The notes below the pieces were generated by a model, which worked only from the letters and a program-made list of their open reading frames with translations, was not told where the DNA came from and ran no database searches. Position numbers and translations under genes: made by a program. A stretch of DNA of 64,000 nt from Nostoc sp. C052. GTDB lineage: Bacteria; Cyanobacteriota; Cyanobacteriia; Cyanobacteriales; Nostocaceae. Shown in pieces: positions 43,760 to 51,592 of the stretch. The stretch spans positions 3,840,001 through 3,904,000 of the forward strand of contig NZ_CP040272.1 in NCBI RefSeq assembly GCF_013393905.1, read 5' to 3'. Each line of letters starts with the position of its first letter. The first letter of the stretch is position 1.

Positions 43760-44704
43760 TTAGGACTCAATCAACACAAGTTTACGAACCTGAGAATTGT
43801 TTCCCTGTGAACGGCGTGATGAGGCAGCAGTGAGCAAAAACTTCCAAGACTGAGGAGAAAGTATAGACGGATCTATCATTGAAAGAAAACTCTTGAGATT
43901 TTTCTGCTTCAGTGCTACCAAACTCCAATGGAGTTTCAGGTAATTTTTGATATCTTGAAGCAAAGGAATCTTTGAGCGATGTTCCTCGTTTACCAAGGCG
44001 TAAATTTTTTCCTTCATCAAAATATTTGTCGCTAACCGTCGAGATAGAGAAAACTTTTGATTATACGCACCTGGCCAGATAGTCCGGTAAGCAAGACACT
44101 GGTTGAAGAAAATAGCATCGCCAAACTGGGCAATCCGAATCCAGGAATCGATGTCATCACAGTTAGCATCAAGTGTGGAGTCCCACCCACCAGTTTGCAG
44201 AAAAGCATCACGTCGGCAAGCTACTTGTACAGGTGTGCCAAAGGGTACAAGCTCTAACAGCATACCGTAGTGAATATCGGCTTGGGGGATATAGAAAGCT
44301 AAACCGGGACCAACTTGGGGGGTGCGAGAGAGTTCAACTTCATTGCCATCCACCTGAGCCGCCACACAAGAGCAGATTACAGCATCGGGACGAAGTGTGA
44401 TCGCCTTTGCCATTTCTTCTATACAGTTGGGTGCTAAATAATCATCATCATCTAAAAACTTAATCCAGTCGCCGCTAGCTTTGGCAACTCCTGCATTTAC
44501 CGTTGCTGCATGACCAAGGTTAACTTCGTTACGATGGTAAACAATCTTATCCCCTAAACTTTTGAGATAGGTTTGGGTGTCATCAGATGAACAGTCATCG
44601 GCAACAACCACCTCGCACTCGATTGTTTGGTTCCGAGCCGAATCAATTGCTCTTTGCAGCAAATTCAAGCGATTATAGGTACTAATGACAACGCTAAATT
44701 TCAT
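43760..44704 (-). CDS. glycosyltransferase family 2 protein
   Basis: From ATG 44704 (MKFSVVISTYNRLNLLQRAI) this 314-residue GT-A enzyme shows VVVADDCSSDDTQTYLKSL (nucleotide site), VNLGHAATVNAGVAKASGDW and FLDDDDYLAP (the DXD metal site). GGWDSTLDANCDDIDSW is the acceptor region. An upstream ATG at 44788 would add 28 unrelated residues. It is probably for surface polysaccharide, like the GT4 gene in the same direction. Confidence 0.9.
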   Translation of the reverse strand: MKFSVVISTYNRLNLLQRAIDSARNQTIECEVVVADDCSSDDTQTYLKSLGDKIVYHRNEVNLGHAATVNAGVAKASGDWIKFLDDDDYLAPNCIEEMAKAITLRPDAVICSCVAAQVDGNEVELSRTPQVGPGLAFYIPQADIHYGMLLELVPFGTPVQVACRRDAFLQTGGWDSTLDANCDDIDSWIRIAQFGDAIFFNQCLAYRTIWPGAYNQKFSLSRRLATNILMKEKIYALVNEEHRSKIPLLQDIKNYLKLHWSLVALKQKNLKSFLSMIDPSILSPQSWKFLLTAASSRRSQGNNSQVRKLVLIES

Positions 44705-44857
44705 AAATTTTACCCCTGTGGTACAGCATTCTGCAATATAGCTTTGATCTTTAGACCGTTGTATCAGTAAAATTATCAATCCCAACAAGTAGACTGAAAT
44801 AGGATTATCGATTTATCATTGATGATCGTGAGTTTTTTTTAAGCAGACAGAAAGACT

Positions 44858-45220
44858 ATGAACGCTCAAGAGATTATCCGCTCCATTGAAGCGGAACAGA
44901 TAAAATCGAATCTGCCCGACATTTACGTGGGTGACACTGTAAAAGTGGGAGTAAAAATCAAGGAAGGCGAAAAATACCGCGTCCAACCCTACGAAGGAGT
45001 AGTAATTGCCAAGCGCAATGGTGGCATCAACGAAACTATTACAGTCCGTAAGGTTTTCCAAGGCGTGGGCGTTGAGCGAGTATTTTTGCTGCATTCTCCT
45101 CGGATTGACAGCATCAAAGTATTACGTCGTGGTAAAGTCCGCCGTGCTAAACTTTATTATCTCCGCGATCGCGTAGGTAAGGCAACCCGGATTAAGCAAC
45201 GGTTTGACCGCCCTTTGTGA
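44858..45220 (+). CDS. rplS: 50S ribosomal protein L19
   Basis: This 120-residue protein starts MNAQEIIRSIEAEQIKSNLPD. It contains IYVGDTVKVGVKIKEGEKYRVQ, the EGVVIAKRNGGINETITVRK block and RRGKVRRAKLYYLRDRVGKATRIKQ, the L19 signature. L19 lies at the 30S-50S interface. A GC hairpin (AGCGGCATCTGCCGCT) follows at about 45256. Confidence 0.97.
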   Translation: MNAQEIIRSIEAEQIKSNLPDIYVGDTVKVGVKIKEGEKYRVQPYEGVVIAKRNGGINETITVRKVFQGVGVERVFLLHSPRIDSIKVLRRGKVRRAKLYYLRDRVGKATRIKQRFDRPL

Positions 45221-45372
45221 TTCGTCCTTCAAAAATATGGGAGAAATCTCAAGCCTCAAGCGGCATCTGCCGCTGACTTGTTTTCCCAGCGAAATTGAGG
45301 TATGATATAAACTGCATATTGCGTTAAACTGAAATATAGTTCAGCGCAATCACTGAATCAAAAACAGCTTGT

Positions 45373-45445
45373 GCGCTCTTAGTTCAGTTGGTAGAACGCA
45401 GGTCTCCAAAACCTGATGTCGGGGGTTCAAGTCCTCCAGGGCGCG
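45373..45445 (+). tRNA. tRNA-Trp (anticodon CCA)
   Basis: Acceptor GCGCTCT pairs with AGGGCGC (G-U pair allowed) and the D-arm is AGTTCAGTTGGTAGAAC. The anticodon stem CAGGT/ACCTG encloses CTCCAAA with anticodon CCA, and the T-loop is GTTCAAGTC. The discriminator is G and no CCA is encoded. Its position before secE is the usual bacterial arrangement. Confidence 0.97.
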
Positions 45446-45465
45446 CTCAAGAGCAAAAAACCAAG

Positions 45466-45518
45466 CCCGAAATAATTACGCAGCTGCTATATTAGCAGTT
45501 AGCGGTAATAATTTCGGG
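45466..45518. terminator. large inverted repeat after tRNA-Trp
   Basis: CCCGAAATAATTAC and GTAATAATTTCGGG are exact complements around a 25-bp loop. It probably ends tRNA transcription or lies in the secE leader. No T run follows. Confidence 0.7.
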
Positions 45519-45622
45519 TAAACTTATTGTATTTGCAGTTGTTTTGCTTTCAATTAAGTGGAATAAAGTCGAAACTGCAAATCTGGAAGAACAAAGAGTA
45601 ACAAACAAGGGGATAAACGGTC

Positions 45623-45844
45623 GTGTCCAAAAAAAGTGAAGCAGAATTGCCAGAAACTCCCAATGGGTTTAGCTTTGGCAACTTCATACAGGGAACCAAA
45701 GAAGAACTTGAAAAAGTAGTTTGGCCCAGTCGGCAACAGATAGTAAGCGAATCTGCTGCTGTGTTATTAATGGTGGCACTTTCCGCATCTTTGATATACT
45801 TGGTCGATGGATTGTTTCATTGGGCAGCAAAACAGGTGTTCTGA
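45623..45844 (+). CDS. secE: preprotein translocase subunit SecE
   Basis: This 73-residue protein starts at GTG (MSKKSEAELPETPNGF). It has the SecE core IQGTKEELEKVVWPSRQQIV followed by one membrane helix (AAVLLMVALSASLIYLVDGLF). It is the single-helix form found in cyanobacteria. The stop overlaps the nusG start (ATGA), so the two are coupled. Confidence 0.95.
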   Translation: MSKKSEAELPETPNGFSFGNFIQGTKEELEKVVWPSRQQIVSESAAVLLMVALSASLIYLVDGLFHWAAKQVF

Positions 45845-46485
45845 TGACTTTTGCAACAGATGAACCACGCAACTCAACGTTGCAGTCAGAGGAAACGGCA
45901 GAAACAGCAGAAGCAGCGTCCAAAGAAGCACGCTGGTATGCAGTGCAAGTAGCCTCAGGCTGTGAAAAGCGTGTAAAGACTAACTTAGAGCAACGCATTC
46001 AAACTTTTGATGTCGCTGACAAAATTGTTCAGGTAGAAATTCCGCAGACGCCAGCGGTGAAAATCCGCAAAGATGGCAGTCGCCAGCATACAGAAGAAAA
46101 AGTTTTTCCTGGCTATGTGCTGGTGCGGATGATGATGGATGATGATACTTGGCAGGTGGTACGAAACACCTCTCATGTCATCAACTTTGTCGGTTCAGAA
46201 CAAAAACGTGGTAGCAGCAAGGGTCGCGGTCATGTCAACCCCATACCATTGAGTGCTTCAGAAGTCGAACGTATATTCAAACAAACCAGCGAACAAGAAG
46301 CTGTTGTCAAAATTGACATGGCTACTGGTGATAAGATAATGGTGCTTTCTGGCCCATTTAAAGATTTTGAAGGTGAGGTGATTGAAGTTTCTCCAGAACG
46401 GAGTAAACTTAAAGCCTTGCTCTCAATTTTCGGCAGGGATACACCAGTAGAATTGGAATTTAATCAGGTAGAGAAACAGAGCTAA
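45844..46485 (+). CDS. nusG: transcription termination/antitermination protein NusG
   Basis: From ATG 45844 (MTFATDEPRNSTL) the protein has 213 residues. The NGN domain has WYAVQVASGCEKRVKTNLEQ and FPGYVLVRMMMDDDTWQVVRNTSHVINFVG. The KOW domain is GDKIMVLSGPFKDFEGEVIEV. It binds RNA polymerase and controls pausing. The ATG overlaps the secE stop. In-frame sequence upstream of it belongs to another frame of secE. Confidence 0.97.
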   Translation: MTFATDEPRNSTLQSEETAETAEAASKEARWYAVQVASGCEKRVKTNLEQRIQTFDVADKIVQVEIPQTPAVKIRKDGSRQHTEEKVFPGYVLVRMMMDDDTWQVVRNTSHVINFVGSEQKRGSSKGRGHVNPIPLSASEVERIFKQTSEQEAVVKIDMATGDKIMVLSGPFKDFEGEVIEVSPERSKLKALLSIFGRDTPVELEFNQVEKQS

Positions 46486-46491
46486 ATACAA

Positions 46492-46917
46492 ATGGCGAAG
46501 AAAGTAGTGGCGGTCATTAAACTGGCCTTGAATGCTGGAAAAGCCAACCCAGCACCGCCAGTCGGGCCCGCCTTGGGTCAACATGGTGTCAACATCATGA
46601 TGTTTTGTAAAGAGTACAACGCCAAAACAGCAGACCAGGCTGGAATGGTAATACCTGTAGAAATTTCGGTTTTTGAAGACCGGAGTTTTACATTCGTACT
46701 CAAAACGCCACCTGCATCAGTACTGATTCGGAAAGCGGCGAAAGTAGAAAAAGGCTCGAATGAACCCAACAAAAAGAAGGTTGGGTCAATTAGCAAAGCA
46801 CAATTGCAAGAAATAGCCCAAACAAAACTCCCCGACCTCAATGCCAACGACATCGACGCGGCAATGAAGATTGTGGCAGGAACGGCTAAAAATATGGGCA
46901 TAACAGTCACAGACTAA
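46492..46917 (+). CDS. rplK: 50S ribosomal protein L11
   Basis: This 141-residue protein starts MAKKVVAVIKLALNAGKANPAPPVGPALGQHGVN. It has FCKEYNAKTADQAGMVIPVEI and ends IDAAMKIVAGTAKNMGITV. L11 binds 23S rRNA in the GTPase-associated centre. It lies 6 bp after nusG in the same operon. Confidence 0.98.
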   Translation: MAKKVVAVIKLALNAGKANPAPPVGPALGQHGVNIMMFCKEYNAKTADQAGMVIPVEISVFEDRSFTFVLKTPPASVLIRKAAKVEKGSNEPNKKKVGSISKAQLQEIAQTKLPDLNANDIDAAMKIVAGTAKNMGITVTD

Positions 46918-46920
46918 GAA

Positions 46921-46952
46921 AGTTATGAGTTATGAGTTATGAGTTATGAGTT
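46921..46952. repeat. AGTTATG tandem heptamers between rplK and rplA
   Basis: Four exact copies of AGTTATG follow the rplK stop, and related units continue to about 46985. A similar run lies at 47763-47836 after rplA. STRR DNA inside a ribosomal operon is notable. Confidence 0.85.
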
Positions 46953-47047
46953 TTAAATTACTAACTCCTCATTCCTAACTTCCTAATCTAAAATCCAAAA
47001 TTTTATCGGGGGAGAGGCGAGGCTTCGGAATTACCCCAGGAGAAAAA

Positions 47048-47761
47048 ATGCCAAAAGTATCGCGTCGTTTGCAAGGACTGCAAGCAAAAGTAGAAGATAA
47101 GGACTATCATCCCCTAGAGGCTTTAGCCCTTCTTAAAGACACAGCAACAGCTAAATTTACCGAAGCTGCCGAAGCGCATATCCGGTTGGGAATTGACCCC
47201 AAGTATACAGACCAACAGTTGCGGACAACAGTAGCACTGCCCAAAGGTACAGGACAAATCGTCCGAGTGGCGGTGATAGCCAGAGGCGAAAAAGTAAACG
47301 AAGCTAGCAACGCTGGTGCTGATTTAGTCGGGTCAGAAGAACTGATTGACGAAATCCAAAAAGGTAGACTGGATTTTGACAAGCTGATTGCTACACCCGA
47401 TGTCATGCCACAGGTGGCAAAACTGGGTAAGTTGCTTGGGCCGCGTGGTTTGATGCCATCGCCCAAAGGTGGAACCGTAACATTTGATTTAGCAGGTGCG
47501 ATCGCAGAATTCAAAGCTGGTAAATTAGAATTCCGGGCTGACCGAACTGGCATTGTTCATGTTATGTTTGGTAAGACAACTTTCTCGCCTGAAGATTTGT
47601 TAGTCAACCTGAAGGCATTGCAGGAGACGATTGACCGTAACCGTCCTTCAGGAGCTAAAGGTCGTTATTGGCGCACATTTTATGTGGCAGCCACAATGGG
47701 GCCATCAATTAAAATTGATGTCACCGCCCTACGAGATTTGAAACTGAGCGAAGCAGGTTAA
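47048..47761 (+). CDS. rplA: 50S ribosomal protein L1
   Basis: This 237-residue protein begins MPKVSRRLQGLQAKVEDKDY. It has the L1 blocks TDQQLRTTVALPKGTGQ, DKLIATPDVMPQVAKLG, LGPRGLMPSPKGGTV and KGRYWRTFYVAATMGPSI. L1 forms the ribosome's mobile stalk near the E site and can bind its own mRNA. Confidence 0.98.
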   Translation: MPKVSRRLQGLQAKVEDKDYHPLEALALLKDTATAKFTEAAEAHIRLGIDPKYTDQQLRTTVALPKGTGQIVRVAVIARGEKVNEASNAGADLVGSEELIDEIQKGRLDFDKLIATPDVMPQVAKLGKLLGPRGLMPSPKGGTVTFDLAGAIAEFKAGKLEFRADRTGIVHVMFGKTTFSPEDLLVNLKALQETIDRNRPSGAKGRYWRTFYVAATMGPSIKIDVTALRDLKLSEAG

Positions 47762-47842
47762 TAAGAGTTATGAGTTATAAGTTAGGAGTTAAGAATAAAA
47801 CTTCTAACTCCTAACTACTCACTCCTAACTTTAAATTAAATA

Positions 47843-47987
47843 GGCAAAGCCGGAGACAGCAGGTGCTAATAGCTTAAATGTCCTGCCGAGGTTAAAACTC
47901 TAATTGTCAAAATCATCACGCATAAAGGTGTGATAACTATGGCATCGCGAGTCTTACTACTCAACCCCGGCTATATTAGCTGGGGTT
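47843..47987 (+). promoter_or_regulatory. ribosomal protein L10 leader RNA with attenuator hairpin
   Basis: GGCAAAGCCGGAGACAGC, AGGTGCTAATAGC and AATGTCCTGCCGAGGTT are the conserved L10-leader elements bound by L10(L12)4. About 50 bp on, AACCCCGGCT pairs with AGCTGGGGTT (47963-47987) ahead of a T-rich run, a likely attenuator. The rplJ ribosome site AAGGAGGTGA is at 48046-48055. The preceding 47763-47836 is heptamer repeat. Confidence 0.85.
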
Positions 47988-48062
47988 TGTTGTTTGGGTT
48001 CAGGTTGAGAAAAAACGTAAAAGTAGGGCAATCACCGATTGTTTTAAGGAGGTGAGATTGGA

Positions 48063-48659
48063 ATGGGTAGAACACTAGAAAATAAAAAAGAAATAGTAGC
48101 TGACCTCAAAGAAACTTTGAGTGAGTCAACTCTGGCACTGGTAATTGATTATCAGGGGCTAACAGTTTCGGAAATAACAGACTTACGGCGGCGGCTGCGT
48201 CCTAGTGGCACCGTTTGTAAGGTGACTAAGAACACTCTCATGGGCATTGCCATTGAAGGTGATGACAAATGGCAACCTCTGTCAGAATTACTCAACGGTT
48301 CTTCCGCCTTTTTGCTGGTAAAAGACGATTTTTCATCGGCAATTAAGGCATACCAAGAATTCCAAAAAGTCACCAAGAAGACAGAACTTCGCGGTGGTGT
48401 ACTGGAAGGTCGCCTACTCAAAGAACCTGATGTCAAGAAACTGGGAGACTTGCCATCTAAGGAACAACTCATCGCCCAAATTGCTGGGGCTATCAACGCT
48501 TTGGCTACCAAGATTGCTGTGGGTATCAACGAAGTTCCTGGTTCACTAGCTCGTGCTTTGAAGGCTGTGTCCGACCAAGAGCAAAGTGGTGGTAGCACCG
48601 AAACCGCTGCTGTCGAAGATAGCAGCACCGAAAGCACTGCTGAAGCTGCTGCTGAATAG
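48063..48659 (+). CDS. rplJ: 50S ribosomal protein L10
   Basis: This 198-residue protein starts MGRTLENKKEIVADLKETL. It has LALVIDYQGLTVSEITDLRRRLRPSG, VTKNTLMGIAIEGDD and NGSSAFLLVKDD, then a C-terminal L7/L12-binding helix and an acidic Ser/Ala/Glu-rich tail that is longer than in E. coli. It anchors the L7/L12 stalk and should bind the leader upstream. Confidence 0.97.
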   Translation: MGRTLENKKEIVADLKETLSESTLALVIDYQGLTVSEITDLRRRLRPSGTVCKVTKNTLMGIAIEGDDKWQPLSELLNGSSAFLLVKDDFSSAIKAYQEFQKVTKKTELRGGVLEGRLLKEPDVKKLGDLPSKEQLIAQIAGAINALATKIAVGINEVPGSLARALKAVSDQEQSGGSTETAAVEDSSTESTAEAAAE

Positions 48660-48756
48660 ACTTCGTGGTTCATTCATCAGTCAAAAGTCAAAAGTCTATA
48701 GTTAAAGACCAATGACCCATGACAAATAAATAATCAAACTTACAGGAGTTATATCA

Positions 48757-49143
48757 ATGTCTGCTGCAACCGATAACATTTTAGAACAACTAAAAACCCT
48801 TTCTTTGCTGGAAGCTTCTGAGTTAGTCAAGCAAATTGAAGAAGCTTTTGGTGTAAGTGCTGCTGCACCTGTTGGCGTAGCAATTGCCGGACCTGGTGTT
48901 GTTGCTCCTACTGAAGAAGTTGTTGAACAAACCGAGTTTGAAGTGATTCTCGAATCAGTCCCAGCTGATAAGAAGATTGCCGTGCTGAAGATTGTCCGGG
49001 AATTGACCGGTTTGGGTCTGAAAGAAGCTAAAGACTTGGTGGAAGCTGCGCCCAAGGCAGTTAAAGAAGGTATTGCTAAGGATGCTGCTGAAGATGCTAA
49101 GAAGCGCATCGAAGAAGCTGGCGGTAAGGTAACTATCAAGTAG
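48757..49143 (+). CDS. rplL: 50S ribosomal protein L7/L12
   Basis: This 128-residue protein begins MSAATDNILEQLKTLSLLEASELVKQIEEAFGV (dimerisation domain). It has an Ala/Val/Pro-rich hinge (about 40-58), and the C-terminal domain ends KKIAVLKIVRELTGLGLKEAKDLVEAAPKAVKEGI. It recruits translation GTPases. A strong terminator follows. Confidence 0.98.
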   Translation: MSAATDNILEQLKTLSLLEASELVKQIEEAFGVSAAAPVGVAIAGPGVVAPTEEVVEQTEFEVILESVPADKKIAVLKIVRELTGLGLKEAKDLVEAAPKAVKEGIAKDAAEDAKKRIEEAGGKVTIK

Positions 49144-49170
49144 TCACAATTCTATTACCAGTTTTTTATT

Positions 49171-49197
49171 AAGGAGCCTAACTTAGGCTCCTTTTTT
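49171..49197 (+). terminator. rho-independent terminator after rplL
   Basis: AAGGAGCCTAACTTAGGCTCCTTTTTT is a perfect ten-base stem with a short loop and T run, about 30 bp after the rplL stop. Confidence 0.95.
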
Positions 49198-49431
49198 ATA
49201 AATTGCCTCTTACGGTTCGGTGCAAACTTCACCAGATACCTTTCGTCGTGGAAGCCCCAGCTTTTAAGCATCTACCGTGTATACTGGAGTTTATGACTAA
49301 ACCATGAAAAACGACCCAGCACGGCTGAGTTAATAACAGACTGAACAAACTTTGATATTAAACCGCAATAGCTGGTTCTTTCCGTGGCTTTGTTGCTCGT
49401 TTTTTAACAGTGGGATATCGGTTTTTACCTC
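49198..49431. other. gap, nothing recognised
   Basis: No gene is supported in this 234-bp stretch. It separates the ribosomal terminator from the end of the convergent CHAT remnant. Confidence 0.4.
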
Positions 49432-50160
49432 TTACCACGGGCTACCAATCATAGTGAATGGTGCCCAATAAAACGGATGGGAGAGATTACCAACGATATT
49501 CTGCTGTAAGTAGCTTGCCATTTGCGGTGGCAAAGATACGCCTCGATTTATGCCAGTTAATTGATTACCTTCAATTCGCACTTTGCCCTGAATCATTGCT
49601 AACTGTGCTTGTCGCAGTGCTTCTGCTTTTATCGGTGCAGTCTTTAACTGGCTGTAAAACTCCGTCATTAGCCCTAGAGTTCCGGCATCTGAGACATACC
49701 ACAAACTGGCAATAGCTGACTTCACACCCGTTTGGATTGCTAACCCTGCAAAACCCAACTCCGCCTGTTCATCTCCAAAAGCAGATTTACAAGCACTTAA
49801 AACCAGTAATTCCACTGGCGGCTTATTCCATCCCAATTGACGTACTTGATCTAACCGCAGTTTGGTATCGTACAACTGAATATATGATTTACTTGATTGT
49901 CCAGGCACAAAGTCTACGTGAGTTGCTAGGTGAATCATCCCATAAGGATTTTGTCGGCGTTGTGCCTTGAGATTGTTTAGGGTAAAGTCTTTATTCAGGA
50001 GGAATTTACCTGGCCATAATTTCTGGACGATGGTAGAAACTTCTAGAGGTACTGCCTGTAAAGGATTTTGATTTTGGTCTTTGGTAAATTCACTAGCTCC
50101 CATTGCCAAGACTTGAGAGTTTTTGATATCAACATAGCTAGTATCAGTGAGGTCGCTTTG
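49432..50160 (-). pseudogene. CHAT-domain protease, 5'-truncated
   Basis: Only the C-terminal caspase-like CHAT domain remains. The frame is open without an ATG from about 50180 and has homology from DTSYVDIKNSQVLAMGASEF. The catalytic pair is present: IHLATHVDFVPG (His) and LLVLSACKSAFGDEQ (Cys). The end SHPFYWAPFTMIGSPW is the normal CHAT end. Whole CHAT proteins are often 700+ residues with TPR repeats, which are missing. It meets a TpsB remnant head to head near 50155. Confidence 0.8.
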
Positions 50161-51348
50161 GGTGCTAGTAAACCTCTTTCTACAGCTAATTTAGAAGACC
50201 AATTAAGATTGTTACGAACTGACCCCCTACTGTCAAATGTAGAAGCTAGCTTACGCACAGGTAATGAAGTTGGTCAAAGTATTCTGGTAGTCAGAGTTAC
50301 TGAAGCTAATGCCTTTGATGGCTCAGTAAGTATTGATAATTATTCCCCTCCTAGTGTTGGTTCTGAAAGATTGGGTTTTAATGCTAGTTATCGAAACCTC
50401 ACCGGTATCGGTGATGAACTTGCAGCAGCTTATTACCGCACAACTCAGGGAGGCTCAAATATTTATGATTTTAGCTATCGAGTACCGTTGAATGCGATGA
50501 ATGGTACTTTACAACTACGCACTACTATTAACAACAATAAAGTCGTCCAAGAACCTTTGAATGCCTTTGATATTCGGGGAGAGTCTCAGTTATATGAAAT
50601 AAGTTATCGTCAGCCTTTGGTGCGATCGCCTCGTGAAGAATTCGCTTTATCATTAGGCTTTACTGTCCAAAATGGTCAGACATTTACTTTTGCAGGGCCA
50701 ACACCTTTTGGCTTTGGGCCTGACACAGAAGGTAATAGTCGTACCCGTGTTATTAAGTTTGGTCAAGATTATGTGCGACGAGATGTTAATGGTGCATGGG
50801 CATTGCGATCGCTATTTAGTTTAGGTCTTGGTAGCTTTGATGCCACCATCAACCCTGATCCTGTTCCCGATGGTCGCTTTTTCAGTTGGTTGGCGCAAGT
50901 CCAACGGGTGCAACGGTTGACTAATGATAATCTCTTAATCGCCCAAGCCGAAGTACAATTAACACCCAATGGTTTATTACCCTCTCAGCAATTTGTGATT
51001 GGCGGTGGTCAATCTTTGCGCGGTTATCGGCAAAATGCTCGTGCTGGCGATAACGGAGTCCGATTTTCACTAGAAGACCGCATCACTCTAGAAAAAGACG
51101 AATCTGGAAATTCGATGCTGCAAATTGCTCCATTTTTTGATTCAGGAGTTATCTGGAATGTAAATGATAACCCCAACCAATTACAGAAACAGAAATTTTT
51201 AGCAGGTGTGGGTTTAGGAGTTTTATGGGAACCTTTACCAAATCTAAATATGCGGCTAGATTATGGTCTTCCTTTAATTAACTTAGACGATCGAGGTGAA
51301 AACGCTCAAGATCATGGCTTTTATTTTAGTGTAGGATATAGACTTTGA
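50155..51348 (+). pseudogene. TpsB/ShlB-type outer-membrane transporter, 5'-truncated
   Basis: The frame stays open from about 50068, but homology begins at ALGASKPLSTANLEDQLRLL near 50155, inside the second POTRA region. The signal peptide and first POTRA domain are gone. The beta-barrel is complete, with QQFVIGGGQSLRGYRQNARAGDNG (the TpsB SLRGY signature) and a C-terminal YFSVGYRL. Two-partner transporters move large adhesins outward. Without a signal it is unlikely to be exported. Confidence 0.78.
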
Positions 51349-51434
51349 GCATTGGTGTCTACTTTTGCTGGAAATAGATTAACTGTTGGCTTCTATGCCC
51401 GCCCGGAAATAAACTTCTTTGGCTTTTAGGCTAA

Positions 51435-51520
51435 AGTCTACTGAAGTAGACTGGAGGTTTTTGGCGATATTTAGTCATCTTCAGATGGCTTTACCTATTA
51501 TACGGGAATTTCAATTCCCG
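51435..51520. repeat. palindrome cluster upstream of the UPF0182 gene
   Basis: AGTCTACT/AGTAGACT (51435-51452) and CGGGAATT/AATTCCCG (51503-51520) lie close together in the 243-bp gap, a pattern of Nostoc dispersed repeats. No gene is seen in 51349-51592. Confidence 0.7.
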
Positions 51521-51592
51521 GCGGACAAGCGGTTTCACGTTAGTTGACACCAATGGACTTTGAGGCTTTGCAGATAGTTTGGCTGCAACGGA

